64,000 bases of DNA from Streptomyces sp. NBC_01314 (GTDB lineage Bacteria > Actinomycetota > Actinomycetes > Streptomycetales > Streptomycetaceae): positions 10,788,001-10,852,000 of the forward strand of contig NZ_CP108394.1 in the NCBI RefSeq assembly GCF_041435215.1. Reading direction: 5' to 3'. Shown piece after piece: positions 1-7,690 of the stretch. The first letter of the stretch is position 1; each line of letters opens with the position of its first letter. The notes beneath the pieces were generated by a model. It was not told the DNA's origin. It saw only the letters and a list, made by a program, of their open reading frames with translations, and made no database searches. Made by a program: the position numbers and the translations under genes.

Positions 1-30
1 CTGTTCTACGCGGGGTGGGCCGCGGGCTGA
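1..30 (+). CDS. C-terminal tip of a truncated plus-strand gene (possible)
   Basis: Reading from base 1 gives LFYAGWAAG and then TGA at 28-30. This could be the end of a gene that enters from the left, convergent with the acetyltransferase at 84-620. Nine residues are too few to name a family or to prove coding, so this is only a possibility. Confidence 0.22.
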   Translation: MFYAGWAAG

Positions 31-83
31 GAGGTCCGGGCGGCAGGCCCGGTGCGGGTGCCCGCCGCGCCGGACCCGTCGCG

Positions 84-620
84 CTACGAGGCGCTCGCCG
101 CCAGCCGGAACACCACGTTCCGTCGCAGCGGGCCCTCCGGCACACTCGGATCGTCGAAGTCGTCGGACGGATCCCGGGTCATGCCGAGGCGGCCCATCAC
201 CGCCTGGGAGCGGAGGTTACCGGCGGTGGTCACCGCGAGGATCTCTGGAAGACGGAGGCGGTCGAAGCCGAAGTCCACGACCGCCCGCGCGGCCTCCGTG
301 GCGTAACCGTGGCCCCAGGCCGTACGCGCCAGGCGCCAGCCCGCCTCCACTCCGGAGAACGGCATGTCGTCGTCCACCGGATCCAGGCCGGTGAATCCGA
401 TGAACTCGCCCGTCGCGCGCACCTCCACCGCCCACCAGCCCCAGCCCCGTCCGTCGAGGTCGGCCTGGAAGGCGGCGGCGGACGCGTGGCTCTGTTCGCT
501 CGTGAGGACGCCCGGGAAGTGCTCCCGCACCTGCGGATCCGCGTTCAGGGCCGCCCAGGGGGCGAGGTCGGACGGGCGCCAGCCGCGCAGGAGGAGACGA
601 TCGGTTCGCAGTTCGGACAT
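84..620 (-). CDS. GNAT N-acetyltransferase, RimJ/RimL type
   Basis: A 178-residue protein with the GNAT fold of the RimJ/RimL subgroup, which transfers acetyl from acetyl-CoA to an amine such as a protein N-terminus or an antibiotic amine. The N-terminus has the usual RTDRLLLRGWRPSD opening. Around residues 95-120 lies the acetyl-CoA loop in the form WGHGYATEAARAV, followed near 137 by NLRSQAVMGRLGM, typical of the C-terminal half. Length is normal for the family. The start is the only ATG that gives the full N-terminal strand. The substrate cannot be told from sequence. It stands alone, with a 411-base gap behind its start. Confidence 0.9.
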   Translation of the reverse strand: MSELRTDRLLLRGWRPSDLAPWAALNADPQVREHFPGVLTSEQSHASAAAFQADLDGRGWGWWAVEVRATGEFIGFTGLDPVDDDMPFSGVEAGWRLARTAWGHGYATEAARAVVDFGFDRLRLPEILAVTTAGNLRSQAVMGRLGMTRDPSDDFDDPSVPEGPLRRNVVFRLAASAS

Positions 621-1031
621 CGCGCCAACCTAACGCGATCATGAGGCGCGAGCGATCGAATATCCCCGGCGGACAGGGTGGTTGCGGCCGGGCGCCCTTC
701 GCACCGGAGGCGTCGGCGTCTTCGGACGTGGTGCGAAGGCGATGCTGAAGGGCGGTGACGGCGGCGGTGCGGTGGGCCGTGAGGAGGGGGCGCGCGTCCG
801 GCCGGCCGTGGTGGCGACGAGGTCGATCCGGCCGGCCCGGGCCATGGCGGCCCGGTCGACGAAGTCCAGGATGCCGACGGGCTCCTGCGCCAAGGCGGCT
901 CGGGCGTGCCCGCTACGCCGAAGCCGCCAGGCCCACCTGGATCCGGCACCTCGCGCCGGAGCCGACCCGCCCCGCACGTACCGAACGCCGCCGGGGCCTC
1001 GCCCGCAGGGCGGCGGCACCTCCCGTCGGCT
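621..1031. other. 411-base gap without a confident gene
   Basis: Open frames exist on both strands, as expected at this GC content, but none has a ribosome site and a recognisable family. A minus-strand frame through about 850-920 reads EPVGILDFVDRAAMARAGRID, which looks protein-like and might be a relic. I could not assign it. Confidence 0.4.
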
Positions 1032-1583
1032 CTAGAGCCCGCCGCTCGCCCCCAACCCGCACCGCACCGCCCGCAGATGATCGGCCAGCGGGCCGAGGCC
1101 CACGTCGTGGCGGCGTTCGTCGACCGTCTCGGGGTGGCGGACGGGGTACGGGAAGAGGGTGCCGGGGTTGATGCGGGTGCCGTAGAACTGCGGCTGGCCC
1201 AGCGCGACGGCACAGTGATCGGCGATGTAGGCGTGGTGCACGGCGGGACAGCGGCCGTCCGCGACTGCTTCGGCGATCAGGTCACGGCAGGTGAGCTGGA
1301 AGCCGAGGTCGGGGGAGTGCAGCAGGATCATCAGGGCCGCCGTGGAGGCGGGTTCGCCGACCGACTCGGCGGTGGGCCAGCCGTGGCGGGAGACGATCGC
1401 GCGAAGGGCGTCCCCGTTTCCGGCGTGGCACTCGGCGATGCGGTCGCGGGCCCGCGCGGTGGGCGCCGACCGGGCCTCGTGGGCCAGCCGCCGCTCGTCC
1501 TCGGCCCTGCGGACCAGTTCGGCGGCGAGTACCCGCCCACGGGGCGGTGCGGTGCCGGACGCGGTTGGTGACGTGGATTCCAT
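1032..1583 (-). CDS. DUF6624 family protein
   Basis: A 183-residue protein of the actinobacterial DUF6624 family, whose function is unknown. Diagnostic stretches are HGWPTAESVGEPAS in the middle, the helical segment LGFQLTCRDLIAEAV, and AYIADHCAVALGQPQFYGT near the C-terminus, in the order seen in the family. The ATG at 1583 is preferred over an upstream in-frame start at 1631 because GAAGGGC lies about nine bases before it and the extra residues do not look conserved. No signal peptide or membrane helix is visible. It appears monocistronic. Confidence 0.75.
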   Translation of the reverse strand: MESTSPTASGTAPPRGRVLAAELVRRAEDERRLAHEARSAPTARARDRIAECHAGNGDALRAIVSRHGWPTAESVGEPASTAALMILLHSPDLGFQLTCRDLIAEAVADGRCPAVHHAYIADHCAVALGQPQFYGTRINPGTLFPYPVRHPETVDERRHDVGLGPLADHLRAVRCGLGASGGL

Positions 1584-2168
1584 GGCCGGGGCGCCCTTCA
1601 CATCGCCCCCCGGACGGGGCGCGACAGCCACACCCCGGGTGAGGTCGAGGTCGCCTCGCCGCGTCCGGGGGCTGTGCGCTGCTGCGGCAGGGATCCGCGG
1701 GGCGTGCCGACCCTGACTGCCGTCATCGGGTCCTCCGTGTCCTCATGGTGGTGGGGCGTACCGGCGCGGCGGGCCGCCGGTGCTGTTGTCGCAGACAACA
1801 ACACCGGACACACGAAACGCCAGGTGGTGGTGGGGTTGTGCAGATGCGGGCGGGTAGTGGCGCGCGCTGTACGGGTTTTGCACCTCGGTGGACGTCGCCG
1901 ACGACCCGCACCTTCGCGTGCGGGACGTCCACACGCCGCGAGACGGTGGTGGTGACCAGGGGCAGCGAGGGCCGGGGTGGGGACGGCGTACGGCTCCTGC
2001 TCGCCGAGGGTGCCCAGGTGGCGACCTGCGACGCAGTGTCCGGGGCGCCGCCGGGACCGTACGTGCCGAGAGGAGGCACCGGCGTACGACGTGTTCGTGT
2101 GGGCGGAAACAAACGGCTGTTGACGACGGTCCCGCATGGCGACGGGTCCGTACGGAGACGGTTCCATC
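1584..2168. other. 585-base intergenic region holding an inverted repeat
   Basis: This stretch lies upstream of the DUF6624 gene and downstream of the TPR regulator; both are read on the minus strand. It has no convincing coding frame. Its one clear structure is the near-perfect inverted repeat at 1779-1805, listed separately. Confidence 0.5.
1779..1805. promoter_or_regulatory. Inverted repeat, MarR/TetR-operator-like
   Basis: Arms GGTGCTGTTGTC (1779-1790) and GACAACAACACC (1794-1805) are separated by GCA and have one mismatch over 12 bp. The TTGTC-N3-GACAA core resembles operators of winged-helix MarR or TetR repressors. It sits about 195 bases upstream of the DUF6624 start. There is no T-run, so a terminator is less likely. 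The cognate regulator is unknown. Confidence 0.45.
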
Positions 2169-3590
2169 TCAGGCGGCCGCTCCCAGGACCACCCGCGACC
2201 GGCGTTCGAAGTCCTGTACGAGGGGCTCGTGGCGGAGGGACGCCAGCCGGCCCCGGAAGTCGCGGAGTGCCTGGATGGACCGTTCGCTGTGCACACCGCT
2301 GAGCGCTTCGAGCGCGTCGTCGGCCGTGGCGATCGCCTCGTCGAGGCGGTTCTGCTGGAGGTGGGCCGTCGCGAGGACCGACCGGCTGATGGCCTGGCGT
2401 CGGCGGCGGTCGGCATGGGCGCGCACGGACTCGCCCGCCGTGTGCTCGGCCTGCGCGGCGAGGCCCAGGTCACGGAAGCACACGGCGGACTCGGCCTGCA
2501 GGTAGTGGTGGTCGAGGAACCGTACCCACGGCGACTCCTGGGCGGCGCCCCGGCTCGCGTCGAGCTGCTTGTCGGCGGTGCGCAACGCCTCGGCGGTCTC
2601 GCGGGGCCGGCCCAGCGCCGCGTGTCCGCGCGCGGACATGGCGTGCAGGCGCATCAGGCCGAGGGGGCTGCCCGAGTCCCTGGCGGTGGCGACCCCGGCC
2701 CGGGCCAGGGCCACGCCCTCGTCGGGGCGGCCCAGGCTGGTCGCCAGATGCGACAGCCCGGCCAGGATCTGCCCGCCCAGCACATGGTCGCGGCCCTCCG
2801 CGCAGAGCCTGAGCCCCTGTGTCATGTACCGCTGGGCCAGGCCGTACTCCCCGGCGTCGTACGAACTCCAGCCCGCCATGGCGGCGAGCCGGGCGGCGGC
2901 GGCGAACAGCTCGCGCCGGTGGTGCGGCGGCATGCCGCGCTGCTGGAGCAGCGGGATGACCTCGGTGGTGAGGTACTGCACGATGCTCGTGCGGATACCG
3001 CCGCCCCCGTAGTGGTTGTCCATCTCGTCGAACATGCGGAGCATCGCGTGGACCTGCTCCACCGGCCCGCCGCCCGACACCGGCGCGAGCCTCGGGGCGT
3101 CCCGGCTCTCCACCAGCCACAGCAGCCAGGCCCGCTGCGGGTTCGTCAGGGCGCCCGGCACGAACGGCACCGAACCGAGCAGACTGCGCCGGGAGATGTC
3201 GGTGGAGCCCAGCTCCGTCAGGGTGTGCAGGGTCTCCGCCACGTTCTCGACGTACATCAACGCCCGTCCCGTCACCGGCCGTCCGCGATCGAGCGGGAAA
3301 CCGAGGTCGGCCGGAGTAAGGGCGCGGCCCAGTCGTTCGCCGAGGACCGCCGCGATCAACTCCGGTGTGTTTCCCCGTGGTTGCTGGCCCTGGAGCCAGC
3401 GGGTTACGGAGGCCTTGTCGTAGTTGGTGTCCGCGCCCTGACAGCGGCCCAGGTCATTGACCCGCAGCGCGAGGGAGGCGTACGAGCAGCCGGCCTCCTT
3501 CAGGGCTGCCGCCAGCGGCTTGTTGGGCCCAGCGGTCCCCCTGGCCGGGCTCCTCGGTAATCCCTGCAATCCGTTCGTCACGGCGGCCAT
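2169..3590 (-). CDS. NsdA-like HTH/TPR transcriptional regulator
   Basis: A 473-residue protein with a cryptic N-terminal helix-turn-helix (about residues 25-95, containing SVTRWLQGQQPRGNTPELIAAVLGERLGR) followed by an all-helical, alanine-rich region to the C-terminus that reads as tetratricopeptide-like repeats. This layout is that of Streptomyces NsdA and its relatives, which act as negative regulators of sporulation and antibiotic production. No transmembrane segment is seen. The ATG at 3590 lacks a strong ribosome site, and GTG at 3581 is an alternative start. It is divergent from the XRE gene at 3841 across about 250 bases. Membership of the broad family is likely; identity as the NsdA orthologue is not claimed. 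Confidence 0.72.
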   Translation of the reverse strand: MAAVTNGLQGLPRSPARGTAGPNKPLAAALKEAGCSYASLALRVNDLGRCQGADTNYDKASVTRWLQGQQPRGNTPELIAAVLGERLGRALTPADLGFPLDRGRPVTGRALMYVENVAETLHTLTELGSTDISRRSLLGSVPFVPGALTNPQRAWLLWLVESRDAPRLAPVSGGGPVEQVHAMLRMFDEMDNHYGGGGIRTSIVQYLTTEVIPLLQQRGMPPHHRRELFAAAARLAAMAGWSSYDAGEYGLAQRYMTQGLRLCAEGRDHVLGGQILAGLSHLATSLGRPDEGVALARAGVATARDSGSPLGLMRLHAMSARGHAALGRPRETAEALRTADKQLDASRGAAQESPWVRFLDHHYLQAESAVCFRDLGLAAQAEHTAGESVRAHADRRRRQAISRSVLATAHLQQNRLDEAIATADDALEALSGVHSERSIQALRDFRGRLASLRHEPLVQDFERRSRVVLGAAA

Positions 3591-3840
3591 CCAGGTTGTC
3601 GCATCATGTCGGCGCGCGGCTTGACCCGTGCCCGCCGTGGCGCCAACTCCTGGGCGGGCCGGAGGAGTTCGAGGGACGCTGCCCGCGATGTGCGGCAGGT
3701 CACTCGGTCACTATGGTGGCCGAAGAACTCGGCTCGCAACCTGCGTTCTGATAATTTCAGAATGAATTGCGAGGACCTGTTCGTGTCACGGGATGGCGTG
3801 GCACACTGCACGCTGTGAATCCCGCCCCGGGAGGTTGCAC

Positions 3841-4716
3841 GTGAGTGAGACCCGCTCAGGAGGGAGTGCTCCTGCGGCGCCCACGGTCCTGCGCATGGTG
3901 CTCGGCAAACGGCTCCGCCAGCTGCGGGAGCAGGCCGGAGTGTCCTTCGACGACGCCGCCCGTGCCATCGAGGTCACCGCGCTGACGGTCCGCCGCATGG
4001 AGAAGGCCGAGGTCGGCCTCCGTATCCCCTACGTGAAGGAACTGCTGCGCACCTACGGAGTCTCCGGCACCGAGATCGAGGGTTTCCTCGCCCTGGCCCG
4101 CGAGGCCAATCGGCCCGGCTGGTGGCACAAGTTCCGCGATGTGCTGCCGGAGTGGTTCAGCGCGTACGTGAGCCTGGAGAGCGAAGCCGCCGTCATCCGT
4201 CTCTACGAACCCCAGTACGTACCCGGCCTGCTGCAGACCCACGACTACGCCGCCGCGCTGATGCGGGTCGGCTTCCCGAACGCGAGCCCCGAGGACGTCG
4301 ACCGCCGGGTCGCCCTGCGCCTCAGGCGCCAGGATCTGCTGGCCAAACCCGAGGCACCGGCCGTCTGGGCCATCCTCGACGAGACCGTGCTGCGCCGGCC
4401 GGTGGGCGGTCCCGACGTGATGCGGGCCCAGATCGACCGGCTCGCCGAGGCGACGGAACGGCCCAAGGTCAGGATCCAGATCATGCGGTTCGCGGCCGGG
4501 CCCCACCCCGGGGCGTTCGGCCCCTTCCACTACTTCCGCTTCGGTTTCTCCGAACTCCCCGACATCGTCTACACCGAGGGCCTCGCGGGCGCCCAGTACG
4601 TCGACCAGCCTGCGGACGTCGTGACCTATCTGGAGGTACTGGACCGGATGTCCGTGCAGGCGGAACCGGTGGGTCGTACCAGGGACATCCTGGCGGCACT
4701 ACGCAAGGAGTTGTGA
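3841..4716 (+). CDS. XRE-family regulator with DUF5753 domain
   Basis: A 291-residue protein. Residues about 19-70 form an XRE helix-turn-helix (LGKRLRQLREQAGVSFDDAA through VRRMEKAEVG). Residues about 95-280 form the DUF5753 sensor/effector domain with its usual EPQYVPGLLQTHDYAAALM stretch. Such proteins pair with DUF397 proteins in Streptomyces in dozens of copies; known pairs such as BldB/WhiJ-type systems affect development. The GTG at 3841 is chosen because GGGAGG lies six bases upstream. The partner DUF397 gene starts two bases after the stop, so the two are translationally coupled. Confidence 0.9.
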   Translation: MSETRSGGSAPAAPTVLRMVLGKRLRQLREQAGVSFDDAARAIEVTALTVRRMEKAEVGLRIPYVKELLRTYGVSGTEIEGFLALAREANRPGWWHKFRDVLPEWFSAYVSLESEAAVIRLYEPQYVPGLLQTHDYAAALMRVGFPNASPEDVDRRVALRLRRQDLLAKPEAPAVWAILDETVLRRPVGGPDVMRAQIDRLAEATERPKVRIQIMRFAAGPHPGAFGPFHYFRFGFSELPDIVYTEGLAGAQYVDQPADVVTYLEVLDRMSVQAEPVGRTRDILAALRKEL

Positions 4717-4718
4717 AC

Positions 4719-4970
4719 ATGGCAAGGACACCCGACGGCCCCGTCCACAGCGGCATGCCCGCTCCCGAACTGGGCGCCGAGGGCTGGCGCAAGCCCTGGA
4801 GCGGCACCAACGGCGGTTCCTGCGTGGAGGCCAAACGCCTGCCCGACGGCAGCGTCGCCTTCCGCCAGTCCACCGATCCCGACGGCCCCGCCCTCGTCTA
4901 CTCACGGGAGGAGATGGTGGCGTTCCTGGAGGGCGCCAAGGCCGGCGAGGCCGACTTCCTCATCGCCTGA
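4719..4970 (+). CDS. DUF397 protein, partner of the XRE regulator
   Basis: An 83-residue DUF397 protein. It carries the family hallmarks WRKPWSGTNGGSCVEAKRLPDG in the first half and the closing pattern YSREEMVAFLEGAKAGEADFL. Members are small partners of XRE-DUF5753 regulators and have been compared to toxin-antitoxin pairs. The ATG at 4719 follows AAGGAG, which sits inside the end of the upstream gene, two bases after its TGA. The tight spacing argues for co-expression with the gene at 3841-4716. Confidence 0.92.
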   Translation: MARTPDGPVHSGMPAPELGAEGWRKPWSGTNGGSCVEAKRLPDGSVAFRQSTDPDGPALVYSREEMVAFLEGAKAGEADFLIA

Positions 4971-5769
4971 CAACTACCAGGCCGCTCCGCTCCTCCCCAC
5001 CCGCGGGGCGGCCCGGCCTATCCGCCCGGCTCCGCCCCCGGCCGCCCGGACAGCCCGCTTTGCTTCGCCCGCCGGTCGACCCGGCCGACCCGTTCCGCCC
5101 CACCCGACGGCGGCCCGGTCGGCCTGCTCGGCTCTGCCCGTCCACCCGGCCAACCCGCTTGGCTTCGCCCGTCGGCGATCCGGCCCGATCGGTTCGGCTC
5201 CGCCCGTCCACCCAGCCAACCCGCTTCGCTTCGCCCGTCGGCAGCCCGCCCCGACCCGTTCGGCTCCGCTCGCTCGGCCTGCTTCGCTTAACCCGCTGGC
5301 GGCCCAGCTGACCAGTCCGTCCACCCGCCAGCAGACCGGCCGGACCGCCGGCTCCGCCCGCCCGGCCGACCCTCTTCGATTCGCCCGTCGGCGGCCCGGC
5401 CGACCCCTCCTGCCTTGCCCGGCGGCTACCCGGCCGACCCGTTCCGCTTCGCAGCAGCCGTTCGGCAAGCCGAGCCGCTCGGTCCGGTGGTTGTTCGGCG
5501 GCTGTTCGGTGGCTTCGCTTCGCTGCGGGCGGTGGGTGTTCGGCCGCCGCGTGGATCACTACGTCCGCACAACCGGACAACCCGCACGCGCACTCCCGGC
5601 ACCTCCCGGCCGTGCCCAGACTGGGGTCACCTCCAGGTCGCGCACGGGCTCGTGAGGTCGACCGCCGCGCACCACCCGAAGGGAGCGGCATGCGTACGCC
5701 GCCTCGTGTCCCGGGCCGAGCCCTGACGCTCGCCGGGCACGTCGGCCGGGCCGCTCCCGAGGGGCGGGG
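4971..5769. repeat. Gap of 799 bases filled by degenerate ~65 bp tandem repeats
   Basis: From about 5050 to 5460 the plus strand cycles through variants of the same phrases, GGCTCTGCCCGTCCACCC and GGCTTCGCCCGTCGGC. For example, the first phrase recurs at 5130 and 5195, and the second at 5161 and 5226, a period near 65. Copies diverge at several positions. Minus-strand frames through it read repeated GEAKRVGRVDG, but with no start or ribosome site. I treat it as non-coding repeat sequence and see no gene in the rest of the gap. Confidence 0.7.
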
Positions 5770-6264
5770 ATGATCCCGCCACCCACGCTCGCCCGGTACC
5801 GGACCCTGATCGTCGAGGGGCACGAAGGAGCGGGCCGGAACCGTCTCGTCGCCGAACTGGCCCACCTCGGCTTCGAGGTCCGGCACATGCCGCCCACCCT
5901 CCACCACCTGGACCCCGGCCTGCCCTACCGCGAACTCCTCGCCGGACCCGGCCGACTGGCCGTCGACGGGAACCTCATCGCGGAACTCGTCCACGGGCCG
6001 CTGCGCCGGGGCCGCTCCCGGGTGACCTGGATGCAGGCCCTGGACCTCGCCGACGCCGTGGCCGAACGCGACGGGGCCATGCTCCACCTGACCACGTCCG
6101 AGACCACCGAGGTTGCCACCGCCTACGCCCGGGTTTTCCACACCCTCGCCCAGCACGTACCCGTGGTCACCCTCGACGTCGGCGAGCCGGGCGGTCCCAG
6201 CCGTGCCCCCCGCGCCCGTTCGACCCAACTCTCAAAAAACGACAGGCAGTTGACGATAGGTTAG
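5770..6264 (+). CDS. Thymidylate-kinase-like P-loop protein with degenerate Walker A
   Basis: A 164-residue protein. Residues 12-31 (TLIVEGHEGAGRNRLVAELA) align with the P-loop of dTMP-kinase-type proteins, but the Walker A lysine and Ser/Thr are replaced: GHEGAGRN instead of GxxGxGK(S/T). The middle stretch LIAELVHGPLRRGRSRVTWMQALDLADAVAERDGAMLHLT resembles the lid and base region of the same family. It is shorter than working dTMP kinases (about 200 residues). ATP binding is therefore doubtful, and a binding or regulatory role, or decay, is possible. It precedes the methyltransferase at 6315 by 50 bases and may be transcribed with it. Confidence 0.68.
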   Translation: MIPPPTLARYRTLIVEGHEGAGRNRLVAELAHLGFEVRHMPPTLHHLDPGLPYRELLAGPGRLAVDGNLIAELVHGPLRRGRSRVTWMQALDLADAVAERDGAMLHLTTSETTEVATAYARVFHTLAQHVPVVTLDVGEPGGPSRAPRARSTQLSKNDRQLTIG

Positions 6265-6265
6265 C

Positions 6266-6297
6266 GACGACCACGCGATGTGACGACCACGCGATGT
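6266..6297. repeat. 16 bp perfect tandem duplication
   Basis: The unit GACGACCACGCGATGT occurs twice head to tail at 6266-6281 and 6282-6297. It lies in the leader between the P-loop gene and the methyltransferase, directly before the ribosome site (ACAGGAGAG). It looks like a recent slippage duplication. Confidence 0.85.
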
Positions 6298-6314
6298 GAG
6301 ACAGGAGAGTTCCC

Positions 6315-7124
6315 ATGGCAGACGGCCACCCCACTCCCGATCAGGAAGCCCTGTCGAAGATCGACACCACGGTGCCGCACTCGGCCCGCATCTGGAACTA
6401 CTGGATGGGCGGCAAGGACAACTACGGGGTCGACCGGGAGGCGGGCGACGCCTACCGCGAGATCGCCCCCAACATCGAGACGATGGCCCGCGCCTCCCGC
6501 GTGTACCTCATCCGCACAGTCACCTTCGTGGCCCGCGAGCGCGGAATCCGCCAGTTCCTGGACATCGGCACCGGTCTTCCGACGTACGACAACACCCACC
6601 AGGTCGCCCAGAAGGTCGCCCCGGAGTCCCGCATCGTCTACGTCGACAACGACCCGCTGGTACTGCGGCACGCGCAGGCCCTGCTCACCAGCACCCCCGA
6701 AGGCGTCACCGACTACGTCGACGCCGACCTGCACGACCCGGACACGATCCTCGAAGCCGCCGGGAAGGTCCTCGACTTCGGCAAGCCGATGGCCCTGATG
6801 CTGATGGGCATCCTCGGCCACATCCAGGACTACGAGGAGGCGCGGGAGATCGTCCGCCGTCTCCAGGCCGCCCTGCCGCCGGGCAGCTACTTCGTCCACT
6901 ACGACAGCACGGACACCGACGCCGAACTCAAGCGAGCCCAGGACGGGTACGACGACACCGGCGCCGTCCCGTACGTCCTGCGCAGCCCCCGGCAGCTGCA
7001 CGCCTACTACGAGGGGCTGGAGCTGCTGGAACCCGGCATCGTGTCCTGCCCGCTGTGGCGTCCGGAGCCGGGTACGCACCCGGAGCCGACGGACGTGTAC
7101 GGGGGAGTGGCCTACAAGGCGTAG
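6315..7124 (+). CDS. PF04672-type S-adenosylmethionine-dependent methyltransferase
   Basis: A 269-residue member of the actinobacterial SAM methyltransferase family PF04672 (formerly DUF574). Signature segments are the opening SARIWNYWMGGKDNYGVDREAGD (residues about 17-40), the SAM-binding glycine motif FLDIGTGLPT (about 76-85), and VYVDNDPLVLRHAQALL. Later AYYEGLELLEPGIVSCPLWRPE marks the C-terminal part. These genes are numerous in streptomycetes and substrates are unknown; expression is often developmentally timed. AGGAGAG before the ATG supports the start. Length is normal. Confidence 0.93.
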   Translation: MADGHPTPDQEALSKIDTTVPHSARIWNYWMGGKDNYGVDREAGDAYREIAPNIETMARASRVYLIRTVTFVARERGIRQFLDIGTGLPTYDNTHQVAQKVAPESRIVYVDNDPLVLRHAQALLTSTPEGVTDYVDADLHDPDTILEAAGKVLDFGKPMALMLMGILGHIQDYEEAREIVRRLQAALPPGSYFVHYDSTDTDAELKRAQDGYDDTGAVPYVLRSPRQLHAYYEGLELLEPGIVSCPLWRPEPGTHPEPTDVYGGVAYKA

Positions 7125-7172
7125 CGACACCGGCCCGGCTCGACACCGGCCCGGCTCGACACCGGCCCGGCC
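7125..7172. repeat. Three tandem 16 bp repeats
   Basis: CGACACCGGCCCGGCT is repeated at 7125-7140 and 7141-7156, with a third copy at 7157-7172 that differs only in its last base. The array starts at the stop codon of the methyltransferase gene. It has hairpin-forming GGCCCGG content but no T-run. Confidence 0.85.
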
Positions 7173-7264
7173 CGGTCCGGCGCGGTCCGGCGCGGGCGAT
7201 TCGGCGCCACAGGAGCGTGCGGTGCCGGCCGTGTACTCCCGGGCACTTCGGGTAGGCCCCCCGC

Positions 7265-7690
7265 ATGACGGGCCCCCACGACCTCGACCGGCTGGTCCTC
7301 GACGCCGTGGAGAACCTGGTGCCGCTCTGGTTCTCGGCCGTGGAGGACGCCACCCCGCGGCTGTCCCCGAGACAGACCCTCGCGCTTCGAGCGGTGCGCC
7401 GGCGGCCCGAGCTGAACCTGACCGCCCTGGCCGAGCAGCTCGCGGTGGGTCTGCCCACGGCCAGTCGGCTCTGCGACCGGCTCGAAGCGGCCGGCCTGCT
7501 CCAGCGGTGTGTCCGGCACGACGACCGGCGCGAGGTGCGCCTGGTGGTCACGGAGCGCGGCCACGGCTTCCTCACGGACGTCACCGAACGGCTGTCGACG
7601 CGTCTCACCGACGCCCTCGCGGCGATGCCTCCGGCCGAGCGCACGCGGGTCGAACAGGCGCTGCGGGCCCTCGGGGGACCCGTCAGGTGA
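7265..7690 (+). CDS. MarR-family transcriptional regulator
   Basis: A 141-residue winged-helix regulator of the MarR type. The recognition-helix region is LTALAEQLAVGLPTASRLCDRLEAAGLLQR (about residues 58-87), and the wing is DDRREVRLVVTERG. The C-terminal dimerisation helix ends in AERTRVEQALRALGG. Its 3' end overlaps by eight bases the 3' end of the phosphatase gene on the other strand (7683). It is a clear paralogue of the MarR protein at 13594-14067, at the other end of the same stress operon, which suggests both report on or control that operon. Confidence 0.9.
   Translation: MTGPHDLDRLVLDAVENLVPLWFSAVEDATPRLSPRQTLALRAVRRRPELNLTALAEQLAVGLPTASRLCDRLEAAGLLQRCVRHDDRREVRLVVTERGHGFLTDVTERLSTRLTDALAAMPPAERTRVEQALRALGGPVR

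Noticed and set aside
2136..3560. A 474-residue plus-strand frame
   Set aside because: It is antisense to the NsdA-like regulator and lacks any recognisable domain.
5050..5460. Possible CRISPR array
   Set aside because: Copies are adjacent and diverged, with no constant repeat and variable spacer pattern, and no cas genes are in the window.
4960..6228. A 422-residue minus-strand frame with repeated GEAKRVGRVDG
   Set aside because: The repetition comes from the 65 bp DNA repeats. It has no start with a ribosome site, and it runs antisense into the P-loop gene.
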